A stretch of 61,795 bases of DNA, from positions 1-61,795 of the forward strand of contig JACRIR010000262.1 of assembly GCA_016215705.1 (NCBI GenBank), given 5' to 3'. This DNA comes from Candidatus Poribacteria bacterium (GTDB taxonomy: Bacteria; Abyssobacteria; SURF-5). Position 1 is the stretch's first letter. Each line of letters opens with the position of its first letter. A program made the translations under genes and the position numbers. Below are positions 8,653 through 18,231 of the stretch, piece after piece. Below the pieces are notes generated by a model. That model did no database searches and was not told the origin of the DNA. It saw nothing but the letters and a program-made list of their open reading frames with translations.

Positions 8653-10557
8653 CTATGCGAAGTCGAGGTCGAAACTGTAGACGCCTTCTTCGAGGCTGCT
8701 GCGCATCTTGAGGCCGGTCTTCTGGAGGAGGGCCTGGGCCGCGCGGTTTTCGCGCAGGACTTCGGCGGCGAAGCCGCTGATGCCGTTGCGGCGTGCGATG
8801 GTTATCAGGTAGTTGAGCAGGAAGGTTCCGATGCCGCGCTTTTGCCACTGATCGCGGACGACTAGCGCGAGTTCTGCGCGATTGGAATGCGGATGGAGGT
8901 AATAGCGGCCGATCGCAATTATCTCTTCTCCATGAGCTTCCGGCACGGTGCCGACAATGGCCACGTCATTGCGCTGGTCGATGAACACGAAGTCCTGAAT
9001 CTGTTTTTCCGGTATTCGCTTCCTATAGGCCATGTAGCGATAATATGTCGCTTGCTGCGAGAGCGCATAGAACAGGTCACGCACCCGGGGCTCATCGGTC
9101 GGATGTATGGGGCGGAAGTTGATTTGCGTTCCGTCGTTCAAGAGAAGCGAGGTCTTGAGTTCTTGAGGACCGACAAGGAATTTGCCCTCAATGTCGGCGA
9201 GATCGTCAGCCATCTCGGGACGGACGTACTTTGCTTTGATTGCCTCTTTCAGTAAATCAGCGCGGAAATTCGGATGGGCAATACTTATCAATGCGAGGGC
9301 GCGCTCCTGGACGCTTTTTCCGTGAAGATAAGCGATTCCGTACTCTGTGACGACATAGTGGACATCGCCGCGCGTAGTCACCACGCCGGCGCCCTGGCTC
9401 AAGTGGGCGACAATTCGCGAGATAGAGCCGTTTCTGGCCGTAGAGGGGGCCGCTATGATCGCTTTGCCGTCGAGTGACCTGGCTGCGCCGCGATTGAAAT
9501 CCACCTGTCCGCCGATGCCGGAGAAGAACTTTGTACCCAGCGAATCGGCGCATACCTGGCCGGTCAGGTCGATCTCCAGGGCTACATTGATTGCGACCAT
9601 CTTGTGTTGTTGACCGATCACGAACGGGTCGTTCACGTACTCGGTCGGGTGGAAAGAGAAAACGGGATTGTTGTCTATATAATCGTAAAGTTTTCGGCTC
9701 CCCATGCAGAAACTGGCGACTATCTTGCCCCTGTCCACCGATTTTCGACGCCCCGTGATTGCGCCGGATTCAACAAGCTCGACGATAGCATCGGTGAGCA
9801 TCTCGGTGTGGATGCCCAGGTCCCGCTTGTCTTTCAAGAACTCGAGCACTGCTTGAGGAATGCGCCCGATTCCGAGTTCCATGGTTGAGCCGTTTTCTAC
9901 GAGGGCGGCTATATTTTCACCGATGCGGCGGGTGACCTCGGTCGTTTCCACCGGCTTGATCTCGAATAGCGGTTCGTCGACCGGCGCCAGTATGTCGAGG
10001 TCGTGCACGTGCAGAAAGCTGTCGCCTAGAGTCCGTGGCATCTTGGGATTTACCTGGGCTATCACCATACCCGCGTTTTCCGCGGCGCTCTTGACGATGT
10101 CCACCGAGATGCCAAGGCTGCAGAACCCGCTCTCGTCGGGTGGCGTGACTTGAATCAGGGCCGCGTCCAGCGGCAATTGGCCGGAGCTGAAGAGTCGCGG
10201 GATATCCGAGAGAAAGATTGGGGTATAATCGCCGAGACCTTCCTGGATTATGTCCCGGACGTTCTCCGCGATGAAGAAGCTGTTCACGCGAAAGTGCTCC
10301 GCCAGTTCTTTATGGGCGTATGGCGCCTCGCCGAAGGTCAGCAGATGCACGATCTCGGTGTCGGACAGTTCGCCCCAGCGGGCCGCAAGGGCCCGCACCA
10401 GTTCCTGCGGCTGCGCGCAGCCCGTTCCGATGAAAACGCGGTGTCCGGGCCTAATGTGGGAGACCGCCTCTTTCGGCGTGGCTATCATCGAGCGGTACTT
10501 GACTTGCCAGTTCGGGTCACAGTTTTTTTTGTGGGCTTCGTTCATGGCTGATGCCAA
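8653..10557 (-). CDS. Acetyl-CoA hydrolase/CoA-transferase fused to GNAT acetyltransferase
   Basis: A 634-residue two-domain protein. Residues 1-455 match the acetyl-CoA hydrolase / 4-hydroxybutyrate CoA-transferase family, with GTGCAQPQELVRAL near 45, VTPPDESGFCSLG and FSGIGGQVDFNRGA. The last 160 residues are a GNAT domain containing the acetyl-CoA-binding stretch VVRDQWQKRGIGTFL. The first domain moves CoA between acetyl-CoA and another acid, or hydrolyses it. The second probably acetylates an amine, possibly a protein lysine. It follows the ADP-forming acyl-CoA synthetase by 16 bases, so both are one operon. This fusion is known in other anaerobes such as Geobacter. Confidence 0.92.
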   Translation of the reverse strand: MASAMNEAHKKNCDPNWQVKYRSMIATPKEAVSHIRPGHRVFIGTGCAQPQELVRALAARWGELSDTEIVHLLTFGEAPYAHKELAEHFRVNSFFIAENVRDIIQEGLGDYTPIFLSDIPRLFSSGQLPLDAALIQVTPPDESGFCSLGISVDIVKSAAENAGMVIAQVNPKMPRTLGDSFLHVHDLDILAPVDEPLFEIKPVETTEVTRRIGENIAALVENGSTMELGIGRIPQAVLEFLKDKRDLGIHTEMLTDAIVELVESGAITGRRKSVDRGKIVASFCMGSRKLYDYIDNNPVFSFHPTEYVNDPFVIGQQHKMVAINVALEIDLTGQVCADSLGTKFFSGIGGQVDFNRGAARSLDGKAIIAAPSTARNGSISRIVAHLSQGAGVVTTRGDVHYVVTEYGIAYLHGKSVQERALALISIAHPNFRADLLKEAIKAKYVRPEMADDLADIEGKFLVGPQELKTSLLLNDGTQINFRPIHPTDEPRVRDLFYALSQQATYYRYMAYRKRIPEKQIQDFVFIDQRNDVAIVGTVPEAHGEEIIAIGRYYLHPHSNRAELALVVRDQWQKRGIGTFLLNYLITIARRNGISGFAAEVLRENRAAQALLQKTGLKMRSSLEEGVYSFDLDFA

Positions 10558-10573
10558 TTCCCGTCCCTAAATT

Positions 10574-12664
10574 TCACCCGGACAAAATTATGCGCGCGTC
10601 TGCCACGATGGGCTCTTCGCCGATTTCTCTGACGATGAGGGGGCTGATGTCGAGTTCGGCTATTTGCGGGAAGTCGGTCACAAGCTGACTGATGCGTTGG
10701 AGACAATTCGCGATGGCCGCAAGGTCCACCCCTGCCTGCCCGCGCGCGCCTGCAAGCAAGGCGTAAGATCTCGTCTCCGAAAGCATCTGCATCGCTTCCT
10801 CTGCCGTGATGGGGGCGAGGTGAAACGAGACGTCTTTCATGACCTCGACGAAGATGCCGCCGAGGCCGAACATGAGCATCGGCCCGAACTGGAGGTCGCG
10901 GTTCATCCCGATTATGACCTCGCGTCCCGGGGAGCACATCTTTTCGATATATACCCCCTCGAGTCTAGCGCCGGGCATGCGCTGAGGGATTCTCAGCATC
11001 ATCAAATCGCATGCGTCGCGGACGTCCTCCGGGTTCGACAAACGAAGTCTCAGGCCGCCGACGTCCGATTTGTGAATGATGTCGGGCGAGACGACCTTCA
11101 TGGCCACGGGATATCCGATCCGGTTGGCCACCTCGACGGCCTCATCTGCGTCCAGGGCCGTATGGCCATCCGGCACCGGAAAGCCGTAAGCTCGCAGAAT
11201 CTCTTTTGCCTTGACGTCTCCGATGTACGTTCGCTTTGTGCGCAAGTGCCGCGCGATGATTCTCTCGACCCGGCGGCGATGGACGGGGAAGCGCGTCACC
11301 ACTCGAGGAGGCCGCCGACGCCATGCCGCGTATTCGCAGAGCGCTCGCAGCGATGCGACTGCTCGTTCGGGGGATGGATAGTCTGGAAGATTCGAATCCA
11401 GCATCTCGTCGCGGCCGGGCATTACGTCTTCTCCGCCGACGAAGGAGGCGAGGACCGGTTTGTCTCCCCGAATGCAATGGGCGACGGTCCTCGCAGTCTC
11501 GGCCGGCCTTGTCATTGTCTGGGGCGTAAGGATGAGGATAACGGCGTCCACGGAGTCATCGCCAAGGGCAGCCTCGACGGCCATAGCGTATCGGTCCGGG
11601 TCAGCGTCTCCCAGAACATCGATTGGGCTGCTTCCGCCGCGCGGCGATGGAAGCTTGCCTCTCAAGGCCGTGGACCTGCTTCCTGCCAGCGCGGCCAATT
11701 GCATGCCGGAATGCTCGATGGCGTCGGCGGCGATGATGCCCGGGCCATATGCGTTGCTTATGATGGCAACGCGATCACCTTTCGGCAACGGCTGAGTCGC
11801 CAGCGCGGTGGCATAATCGAGGAGTTTCTCGAAGCTGTCAGCCCTTATCACGCCCGAGCGCTTGAATGCTGCCCCATATGCGATGTCGGAGCCGGCAAGG
11901 CTGCCGGTGTGAGATGAAGCCGCCGTCATGCCGGCCTCTGTGATACCGGCCTTCAGGATTACGACAGGCTTGCTGGAGGCCGCCATTTCCGCGACTTTCA
12001 CGAACTCATCGCCGGAGATGATGCTTTCCAGATAGCCAATGATGACCCTGGTTTGTTCGTCTCCCGAAAAGAAGCCGAGGAAATCTATCTCCGTCAGATC
12101 AGCCTTGTTGCCGATTCCCACAACTTTCGAGAGACCCAGGTGTCCTCTTATGGCCCAGTCCATGATTGCCGCACACACTGCGCCAGATTGAGAAAGTATC
12201 GAGATGCCGCCCGCCCGCGGCAGACGCGGGATAATGGAGGCGTTCATCATGTGGTGGATGTTTATCAGTCCCGGACAGTTGGGGCCCAACAGTCTCACCC
12301 TGTGTTCTGAACAAATCCTCGCTATTTCAGCCTCCAGTCGGGCGCCTTCGGGAGAGGACTCCTTGAAACCTGCCGTGATGACGACTATCGCTTTAGCGCC
12401 TGCCCGAATCGAGCTCTCCACGACGGCCTGAACGGCGGGAACAGGGACTGCTATGATGCTGAGGTCAATCGAATTCCTACAAGTTTTCAAGTCCGGGTAG
12501 CAGGTGAGGCCCAACACCTGCTCGGCGGACGGATTCACAGGTATGATTCGGCCTTTGAAGCCCCCGCCAAGGAGATTGGCGAGAATATCGTGGCCCACCT
12601 TGCCCGGCGTTCTCGAAGCGCCGATGACGGCAATGGTCCCGGGTGAGAGGAGAGATTCAAGCAT
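10574..12664 (-). CDS. Acetate/acyl-CoA ligase (ADP-forming), fused alpha-beta subunits
   Basis: A 696-residue single-chain ADP-forming acyl-CoA synthetase. The N-terminal half has the CoA-binding fold (SPGTIAVIGASRTPGKVG), GPNCPGLI, and the succinyl-CoA-ligase-like flavodoxin domains with SHTGSLAG. The C-terminal 230 residues form the ATP-grasp part (AKEILRAYGFPVP, AMKVVSPDIIHKSDVGG, MFGLGGIFVEV). It interconverts acetyl- or acyl-CoA, ADP and phosphate with acid, CoA and ATP, conserving energy in fermenters. The neighbouring CoA hydrolase and acetyl-CoA synthetase point to acetate as substrate, but branched or aryl acids are possible. Unlike the Pat lysine acetyltransferase, it lacks a GNAT tail. 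Confidence 0.93.
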   Translation of the reverse strand: MLESLLSPGTIAVIGASRTPGKVGHDILANLLGGGFKGRIIPVNPSAEQVLGLTCYPDLKTCRNSIDLSIIAVPVPAVQAVVESSIRAGAKAIVVITAGFKESSPEGARLEAEIARICSEHRVRLLGPNCPGLINIHHMMNASIIPRLPRAGGISILSQSGAVCAAIMDWAIRGHLGLSKVVGIGNKADLTEIDFLGFFSGDEQTRVIIGYLESIISGDEFVKVAEMAASSKPVVILKAGITEAGMTAASSHTGSLAGSDIAYGAAFKRSGVIRADSFEKLLDYATALATQPLPKGDRVAIISNAYGPGIIAADAIEHSGMQLAALAGSRSTALRGKLPSPRGGSSPIDVLGDADPDRYAMAVEAALGDDSVDAVILILTPQTMTRPAETARTVAHCIRGDKPVLASFVGGEDVMPGRDEMLDSNLPDYPSPERAVASLRALCEYAAWRRRPPRVVTRFPVHRRRVERIIARHLRTKRTYIGDVKAKEILRAYGFPVPDGHTALDADEAVEVANRIGYPVAMKVVSPDIIHKSDVGGLRLRLSNPEDVRDACDLMMLRIPQRMPGARLEGVYIEKMCSPGREVIIGMNRDLQFGPMLMFGLGGIFVEVMKDVSFHLAPITAEEAMQMLSETRSYALLAGARGQAGVDLAAIANCLQRISQLVTDFPQIAELDISPLIVREIGEEPIVADARIILSG

Positions 12665-12743
12665 ATAGGATCATTCGGCTCCTTTTAAGAAAGGGGAACG
12701 ACGAAAGGAGCAAGGCGAAAGGGAAAAAACCAAACACTTCATA

Positions 12744-12771
12744 TATATACCTTGCGCGCCCATGATGTCAA
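12744..12771 (-). promoter_or_regulatory. Promoter of the acyl-CoA synthetase/CoA-transferase operon
   Basis: The minus strand shows TTGACA (12771-12766) and TATATA (12749-12744) with a 16-base spacer. It lies about 80 bases before the start codon at 12664. Confidence 0.65.
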
Positions 12772-12854
12772 GGCGCGACAGGCGCGGCGGTTTGCCGAGA
12801 GAGGCGGTTCAGAATTCATGGTTAGAGCTCCAAGCGACGGTCTAAGATTTCGGC

Positions 12855-12878
12855 AGGGGCACGGTTCGCCGTGCCCCT
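12855..12878. repeat. Palindromic repeat, family R2 (copy b)
   Basis: Arms AGGGGCACGG and CCGTGCCCCT flank a TTCG loop. It lies between the acyl-CoA synthetase promoter and the end of the transporter gene, and could also end transcription of the latter. It matches the copies at 733 and 59908. Confidence 0.8.
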
Positions 12879-12918
12879 ACGCTTCGAGAGAGAATTCCGG
12901 TTACAGGCTGCATCTCAA

Positions 12919-14163
12919 TTAAGCCGCAGCCTTGAGCGCCTGCGGCACAGTTTCTTCCTTCGGCGCTTTCGTGACCAGCGTTACGGCCGCTGCGACGAGC
13001 ATGATGAATCCGGCGATAAGATACGCCGTATGGAACGAGCCGTTGGTATCGTATATCTTGCCGGAAAGAAGGGGAAGCACGAAGCCGCCCGCGCCCCACG
13101 CCGTAAAGACAAGCCCGTAGTTAACGCCGAAGTTCTTTATGCCGAAGTAGTCCTTGGTCGTCGAAGGGAAAAGAGAGAGACAAGCGCCATAGCTGAAGCC
13201 GATCAGCATGGAATACACAACGAGCAGGCCAAGTTGGTTTTGCAGCCGCAGTGTGAACATAAGCAGCGCCTGCACGACAAAGACAATCAGCATTGTCATT
13301 GTTCGGCCGATCCGGTCGGAGAGCACGCCGGCGACTACCCGTCCGCTTGCGTTCCCGACGGCAAGCAGCGCCACAAGTATGAAACCGGCTTTCGAGCCGC
13401 TCTGAAGCTCGACGATTTTGGCAAGTTTCCCGATTATCATGAGGCCGGCTCCGGAGCCGCATGCAAACATGAACCACAGAAGATAGAACTGCGGCGTGCG
13501 CAGCATCTCGTTCCACGCGTAGTTGACTGCCGGGGGCGTTGTCGTGGTCTTGCGTTTAGCCGCTGTTTCGGAAGCAATCGGCTTATATCCTTCCGGCGGA
13601 TTGCGAAGCATCTGGGACAGGATTACCACAAAGACCAGGAACCCGACCCCGAATACTCTCATCGCAGTCTGAATGCCATAGACGCCGATCAGATATTTCG
13701 CCAGAGGAGCCGTATAGACGGATGCCAGCCCGAATCCCGCCACGACAATGCCGGCAATGAGGCCGGTTCGCTGAGGCGGAAACCACTTCACTGCGGGGGG
13801 CGTGGCGGATGCGTAACCGAAGCCGATTCCAGCGCCGGCGAGTATTCCAAATCCGATCACAAACAGCGTGAGCGAGGAACTCGCGCTGGCTATGATGAAA
13901 CCCGCTCCGGTGAGAATTCCGCCTAACGTCGCGACTATTCGCGGGCCTATCCTGTCCTGCATTCGGCCGGCCGCCACCATGATGACAGCAAACACTATAC
14001 ATGCGATGGAATAGGGGAGGGCGCGTTGCGCCTCATTCCATCCCCATTCTGAAGGGATTGCCTTCGATATGACGCTCCATGTATAAAGCACTCCGAGGGC
14101 GAGGTTGATCCCCGTTCCCGACAGGGCCACGGTCCAGCCAAAGTTTCTCATCTTATCGCTCAT
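12919..14163 (-). CDS. OFA-family major facilitator transporter
   Basis: A 414-residue carrier with about 12 membrane segments. It has the signatures of the oxalate/formate antiporter (OFA) family: NLALGVLYTWSV near residue 20, GFGYASATPPAVKWFPP near 115, and the following GLIAGIVVAGFG helix. Members move monocarboxylates or dicarboxylates such as formate, oxalate or lactate. It sits 244 bases after acetyl-CoA synthetase on the same strand, which fits acetate or another short carboxylate as substrate, but this is inferred from context. The ATG at 14163 follows a GGAGG-like ribosome site. Confidence 0.9.
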   Translation of the reverse strand: MSDKMRNFGWTVALSGTGINLALGVLYTWSVISKAIPSEWGWNEAQRALPYSIACIVFAVIMVAAGRMQDRIGPRIVATLGGILTGAGFIIASASSSLTLFVIGFGILAGAGIGFGYASATPPAVKWFPPQRTGLIAGIVVAGFGLASVYTAPLAKYLIGVYGIQTAMRVFGVGFLVFVVILSQMLRNPPEGYKPIASETAAKRKTTTTPPAVNYAWNEMLRTPQFYLLWFMFACGSGAGLMIIGKLAKIVELQSGSKAGFILVALLAVGNASGRVVAGVLSDRIGRTMTMLIVFVVQALLMFTLRLQNQLGLLVVYSMLIGFSYGACLSLFPSTTKDYFGIKNFGVNYGLVFTAWGAGGFVLPLLSGKIYDTNGSFHTAYLIAGFIMLVAAAVTLVTKAPKEETVPQALKAAA

Positions 14164-14257
14164 TTGCCTCCTCCTTGACGCTTATGTGTCGCCCGGATAC
14201 GGCGCAGACTATTGAGTCTATGCATTTGCAAAAGGGCTTTGGCAACGACTAAAATCG

Positions 14258-14299
14258 GGGGTGCGTGTCCTCCACGTCTTCGCTCAGGTCACGCACCCC
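14258..14299. terminator. Stem-loop between acetyl-CoA synthetase and transporter genes
   Basis: GGGGTGCGTG (14258-14267) pairs perfectly with CACGCACCCC (14290-14299) around a 22-base loop. It lies downstream of the acetyl-CoA synthetase gene on the minus strand. There is no clear T-run, so termination is only a suggestion; it may be another repeat. Confidence 0.35.
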
Positions 14300-14407
14300 T
14301 CTCCACCCCATGACGGCCCTGGTTTCCCCATCCCCGGGACCTTGATCGGTGATCGCACAGGTCAACCCCGAAAGTTTTGTCCCTATGGGAAAGCCAGGAG
14401 CCAAACC

Positions 14408-16378
14408 CTATTTCTTCTTGCCCTTGAGCAGGCTGTCAACGACGCCGGTATCGGCCAGCGTTGTCGTGTCGCCAAGCTGCTCGCTTCCCTCTGCGATCTT
14501 CCGCAGAATACGCCTCATGATCTTGCCGCTCCGCGTTTTTGGAAGCGCGTCGGCGAACTGCAACTCGTCCGGCGTCGCGATGGCGCCGATCTCCTTTCTT
14601 ACATGCGCCACGAGTTCCTTTTTCATTGCATCCGAGGGCGCAGTCCCGGCCTTGAGAATCACAAAGGCGTAAATGCCCTGGCCCTTGATCTCGTGCGGCA
14701 TGGGGACGACCGCCGATTCTGCGACCGCAGGGTGCGACACGAGGGCGCTCTCGATCTCGGCCGTGCCGAGACGATGGCCGGAGACGTTGATGACGTCGTC
14801 GATGCGGCCCATCAGCCAGTAGTCGCCATCCTCATCCTTTCTTGCTCCGTCACCCGTGAAATATATCCCCGGATAGAGGGTGAAATAGGTGTCCTTGAAT
14901 CGCTTTGGGTCCCCATATACCGTGCGCATCATGCCGGGCCATGGCCGTTTGACGACCAGATACCCACCCTCATTCGGGCTTGCGTCGGCGCCGTTTTCGC
15001 GAATCACGGCGGGGTCGACGCCGAAGAAGGGCTTTGTTGCAGACCCCGGCTTGAGGGTAATTGCGCCAGGAAGCGGCGTGATCAGAATCCCGCCGGTTTC
15101 CGTCTGCCACCATGTGTCCACAATCGGGCATTTGCCCTTGCCGATATGTGTGTGATACCACATCCATGCCTCGGGATTGATGGGTTCGCCCACGCTTCCG
15201 AGGAGCCGGAGGCTTGAGAGGTCGCGCCGGTTCGGCCATTGTTCGCCTTCTCGGGCGATCGCCCGGATGGCGGTGGGCGCGGTGTAGAAGATATTCACTT
15301 TATGTTTTTCGACAATCGCCCAGAAACGGTCGTTCTCGGGATAGAAGGGGACGCCTTCGTACATCAGGCTTGTCGCGCCGGCGCAGAGAGGGCCGTAGAC
15401 GATGTAACTATGGCCGGTGACCCACCCGATATCCGCCGTGCACCAGAAAGTGTCTTCATCCTTGTAATCGAAGATGTACTTGAATGTTTCCAGCGTATAC
15501 AGGAGATAACCCGCCGTTGTGTGCAGCACTCCCTTCGGCTTTCCCGTGCTGCCGCTGGTATACAGGATGAACAGAGGGTCTTCGGAGTCCATGTCCTCAG
15601 GCTCACATTCGTCTATGATATCGGGCGCGTTCATCTCTTCATGCCACCACGTCTCCTTCCCTTCCTTTATGGGGACGCTCTTGTTTGCACGGTTCACCAC
15701 GATTACGCGCTCGATGGATGGACACTTGGCGACCGCATCGTCCGCGTTCTTCTTGAGGTCTATGACTTTGCCGTTTCTGTAGCCGGCGTCGACCGTGACG
15801 AGCATCTTTGCGCCGCTGTCCTGTATTCGGTCCATGAGTGATTCTGCGCTGAATCCGCCAAAGACAATGCTGTGAATGGCGCCTATCCGCGTGCACGCGA
15901 GCATCGCTATCGGCAGCTCCGGAATCATCGGCAGATATATGCAAACGCGGTCGCCCTTTTTGACTCCCTTCTTTTTCAGAACGTTCGCAAACCTGCACAC
16001 TTCGCGGTGAAGCTGCTGATACGTGTAGGTGCGACTCTCGCCGAGCGGCTCGCCTTCCCAGATCAAGGCTGCCTTGTTCTTTCTCCACGTCTTTAAATGT
16101 CGGTCGAGGCAGTTGTAAGAGACGTTCAGTTTTCCTCCCTCGAACCACTTGCAGTCCACCGTCTCGGGATTCCAGGAGTACACCCGATCCCATTTTTTGA
16201 ACCACTCCAACTCCTCAGCTCGTTTTCCCCAGAAACCCTCCGGGTCTTCAAGGGACTCTTTATGCAACTTCTCATACTCCTCGAGAGACTTGATGTGGGC
16301 CTTTTCCCGGAATTCTTTCGGCGGTGGAAATTTCCGCTGCTCATCCATCATTGAAGAAATACCTGTCTCCCTTTGCAT
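14408..16378 (-). CDS. acs: Acetyl-CoA synthetase (AMP-forming)
   Basis: A 656-residue enzyme of normal family length that activates acetate to acetyl-CoA using ATP, via acetyl-adenylate. It has the P-loop-like [15 protein letters not shown] near 255, the acetyl-CoA synthetase motif TWWQTETGG near 405, and the C-terminal catalytic lysine in [13 protein letters not shown], the site that lysine acetylation silences in known enzymes. The ATG at 16378 has AGGAG about eight bases upstream. With the ADP-forming enzyme and CoA hydrolase nearby, the cell can run acetate in both directions. The adjacent GNAT domain could be its regulator (inference). Confidence 0.95.
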   Translation of the reverse strand: MQRETGISSMMDEQRKFPPPKEFREKAHIKSLEEYEKLHKESLEDPEGFWGKRAEELEWFKKWDRVYSWNPETVDCKWFEGGKLNVSYNCLDRHLKTWRKNKAALIWEGEPLGESRTYTYQQLHREVCRFANVLKKKGVKKGDRVCIYLPMIPELPIAMLACTRIGAIHSIVFGGFSAESLMDRIQDSGAKMLVTVDAGYRNGKVIDLKKNADDAVAKCPSIERVIVVNRANKSVPIKEGKETWWHEEMNAPDIIDECEPEDMDSEDPLFILYTSGSTGKPKGVLHTTAGYLLYTLETFKYIFDYKDEDTFWCTADIGWVTGHSYIVYGPLCAGATSLMYEGVPFYPENDRFWAIVEKHKVNIFYTAPTAIRAIAREGEQWPNRRDLSSLRLLGSVGEPINPEAWMWYHTHIGKGKCPIVDTWWQTETGGILITPLPGAITLKPGSATKPFFGVDPAVIRENGADASPNEGGYLVVKRPWPGMMRTVYGDPKRFKDTYFTLYPGIYFTGDGARKDEDGDYWLMGRIDDVINVSGHRLGTAEIESALVSHPAVAESAVVPMPHEIKGQGIYAFVILKAGTAPSDAMKKELVAHVRKEIGAIATPDELQFADALPKTRSGKIMRRILRKIAEGSEQLGDTTTLADTGVVDSLLKGKKK

Positions 16379-16479
16379 ACAAAGGCTCCTTTTCTTTTAA
16401 TGATGAACCAACCTGAAATGCTTCCGTCACTTGTTGTCAAATGCGCTTGTACTTATCTTTTGTTTCAGCCGATAAGTTC

Positions 16480-16508
16480 ATTGTAGCGCATCCGCACAAA
16501 GGCCGCAA
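16480..16508 (-). promoter_or_regulatory. Probable promoter of acs
   Basis: The minus strand shows TTGCGG (16508-16503), 17 bases, then TACAAT (16485-16480). The -35 box is weaker than others in the window. The start codon lies about 100 bases downstream. Confidence 0.5.
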
Positions 16509-16542
16509 CGCAACAAGCACGCTTACGGCAAGAGAAATGCGC

Positions 16543-17508
16543 CTATCTTATGATGTTCGCCATCTCGAACATGATATCCTTCTCACGAATCACTCCCACT
16601 ACTTTCTCTTTGTCCATGACAAGGAGCCGCCTGACATTGAAAGACAGGAGCCGATTGGTCGCCTCGAGCAGGCTCGCGTTTGCCTCAATCGTGGGCATTT
16701 TTGGAGACATGAGTTCTCGGACGGGTTTCTTGGCGAGGTCACGGACCATTTTGCTGAATACGCCCGAATAATCGCGTTGGCCGTCCTCTGTCACGCCGGC
16801 GACCTCTGGCCTATCCTCGAGCAGACGCATATACGTTGTCTCCAGTCCCTGGAGGAAATCCGTGAAGCTGACAATGCCAATGACCTTGCCGTCCTTATCG
16901 CGAACCAGAATCGAGCGGTGCACGCCTTCTTCGACAGTGGTGGTAATGATGGTTCTGTTTCCCACTACAACCTCAACCGGTTCTTCTTCAACAGTGGACG
17001 TGATAATAGTCTTGTGGCCGAGGATGACTTCAATTGCCTCGGCGACGGACCAATCCTCCCGAACGGTGCCGAATGAGGAGAGCGGAACCATTATGTCCTT
17101 CACTCTATGTTCTTTGTCGCGGAATGGTTCTTTCTTTTTGCAGGCGTCACGGATTTTCGTTGCGAGAAGGTCGACGTCACATGGTTTTGTCAGATATGCG
17201 AAAGCGCCCTCGCGCAATCCGGCAAGCGCCGAATCAGGCGATCCATACCCCGTGAGCATGATAACCTCTACATTCTTCGGCTTCAGCTTTCTTATCTCGT
17301 GCAGCACTTCGTTTCCATCCATATCAGGCATCTTGATGTCGAGGACCGCGACGTCCACGTTGCCTTTCTTGACCTCGTTCAGGGCCTCCTTGCCTGTCGC
17401 GACGGCCACAACCTCGAAGTTGCGTTTCTTGAGCAACGTGGTTGTCGTCGAGCGGATGCGTTCCTCGTCGTCGACGATCAGGACGTGTATGGGTCTTCCG
17501 TTGTTCAT
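16543..17508 (-). CDS. Response regulator with receiver and paired CBS domains
   Basis: A 321-residue protein. The N-terminal receiver (1-120) begins HVLIVDDEERIRS with its phospho-Asp in AVLDIKMPDMDG and KP near 105. It is followed by a CBS pair, starting VKDIMVPLSSFG and VRELMSPKMPTIE. CBS pairs usually bind adenine nucleotides, so the protein may couple phosphorylation to energy charge. No DNA-binding domain is present. The first CBS domain holds an internal tandem duplication, GHKTIITSTVEE and GNRTIITTTVEE. I chose the ATG at 17508 because a GGAAGGGGGG ribosome site precedes it; a longer reading from 17658 has no such support. Confidence 0.88.
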   Translation of the reverse strand: MNNGRPIHVLIVDDEERIRSTTTTLLKKRNFEVVAVATGKEALNEVKKGNVDVAVLDIKMPDMDGNEVLHEIRKLKPKNVEVIMLTGYGSPDSALAGLREGAFAYLTKPCDVDLLATKIRDACKKKEPFRDKEHRVKDIMVPLSSFGTVREDWSVAEAIEVILGHKTIITSTVEEEPVEVVVGNRTIITTTVEEGVHRSILVRDKDGKVIGIVSFTDFLQGLETTYMRLLEDRPEVAGVTEDGQRDYSGVFSKMVRDLAKKPVRELMSPKMPTIEANASLLEATNRLLSFNVRRLLVMDKEKVVGVIREKDIMFEMANIIR

Positions 17509-18231
17509 GGTCGTTCCCCCCTTCCATCGTTTCGGCGATTCGGAACTAAGGCCGGTCAGCCTCAGTTGTTGAATCGATCCGATAATTGTTCTCTGTCTTT
17601 CCATTCGTCTCACAAAACGGGCAATTTCTGTGCCGATACGTGAAGAGGCTGAATTCACGCCTCAAGGGCCAAAAAAACGCCATATTGCGAGAAATACAAC
17701 AGAATCCTGCCGGATCATCGGCATCGACAGTTGACGAAAAGCTTTACAGGCTGTAAGAAAACCTGACAAGCTGAAGTATAGTTGAAAACAGATGTGCCAA
17801 CGCGGCTGACTGTTCCAAGATTGGCACAAATGCATTCGGCTGCGCTCTAAAGAAGTTTTCCCCGACACATGAATTGTGCTTTACACTTATCACTCTCCTT
17901 TGCGAGACTTCATCTGCCGCGGGCGTTTCTTTGTTTGTTCTATGCAGGAGTGGTTGAGACTGTTCCGCAGTTGTGCGAGCGCCAATTCATTCGTATGCGC
18001 GGCGCGGAAAAGAGCCTGAAACATTGTGCGAATAAACTCGCGCTTACAATGGCACAGCGCGAACACGCAATTGCGGGATGAATTCTGGTTCCGCGTTTCA
18101 GCAAGTGATTCTTCTTCCATCGTGTCAGGAAAGCTTACAGCCTATTAACCTCGGAGCACTTATGCAGTGGCCCTTCGATATCATGTAACTCTTGGCACTC
18201 GATGAGGTTCTGCATTACCCTTGCATACTTG
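17509..18231. other. Long intergenic region upstream of the hydrogenase operon
   Basis: About 720 bases without a convincing gene; short open frames here lack ribosome sites and family resemblance. It holds candidate protein-binding sites: a palindrome TTACAG-G-CTGTAA at 17744-17756, a related sequence TTACAGCCTATTAA at 18135, and an inverted repeat TGTGCCAA (17793-17800) with TTGGCACA (17821-17828). Their distance of 100 to 500 bases upstream of a sigma-54 promoter suits enhancer sites for an NtrC-type activator. Confidence 0.5.

Noticed and set aside
10664-11917. Open frame of 417 codons on the plus strand
   Set aside because: Fully antisense to the ADP-forming acyl-CoA synthetase, which has clear family motifs.
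12871-13926. Open frame of 351 codons on the plus strand
   Set aside because: Antisense to the OFA transporter gene and rich in charged residues, as expected of the complement of membrane-protein codons.
14300-14407. Riboswitch between acetyl-CoA synthetase and transporter genes
   Set aside because: I saw a stem-loop but none of the conserved sequence blocks of known riboswitches.
17869-18081. Possible 70-residue gene upstream of the hydrogenase operon
   Set aside because: No ribosome site, no resemblance to a known protein, and it lies within a region better explained as regulatory.
18192-18213. TTGGCAC element at 18192 as a second sigma-54 promoter
   Set aside because: No TTGC lies at the required spacing; the GG-N10-GC rule fails.
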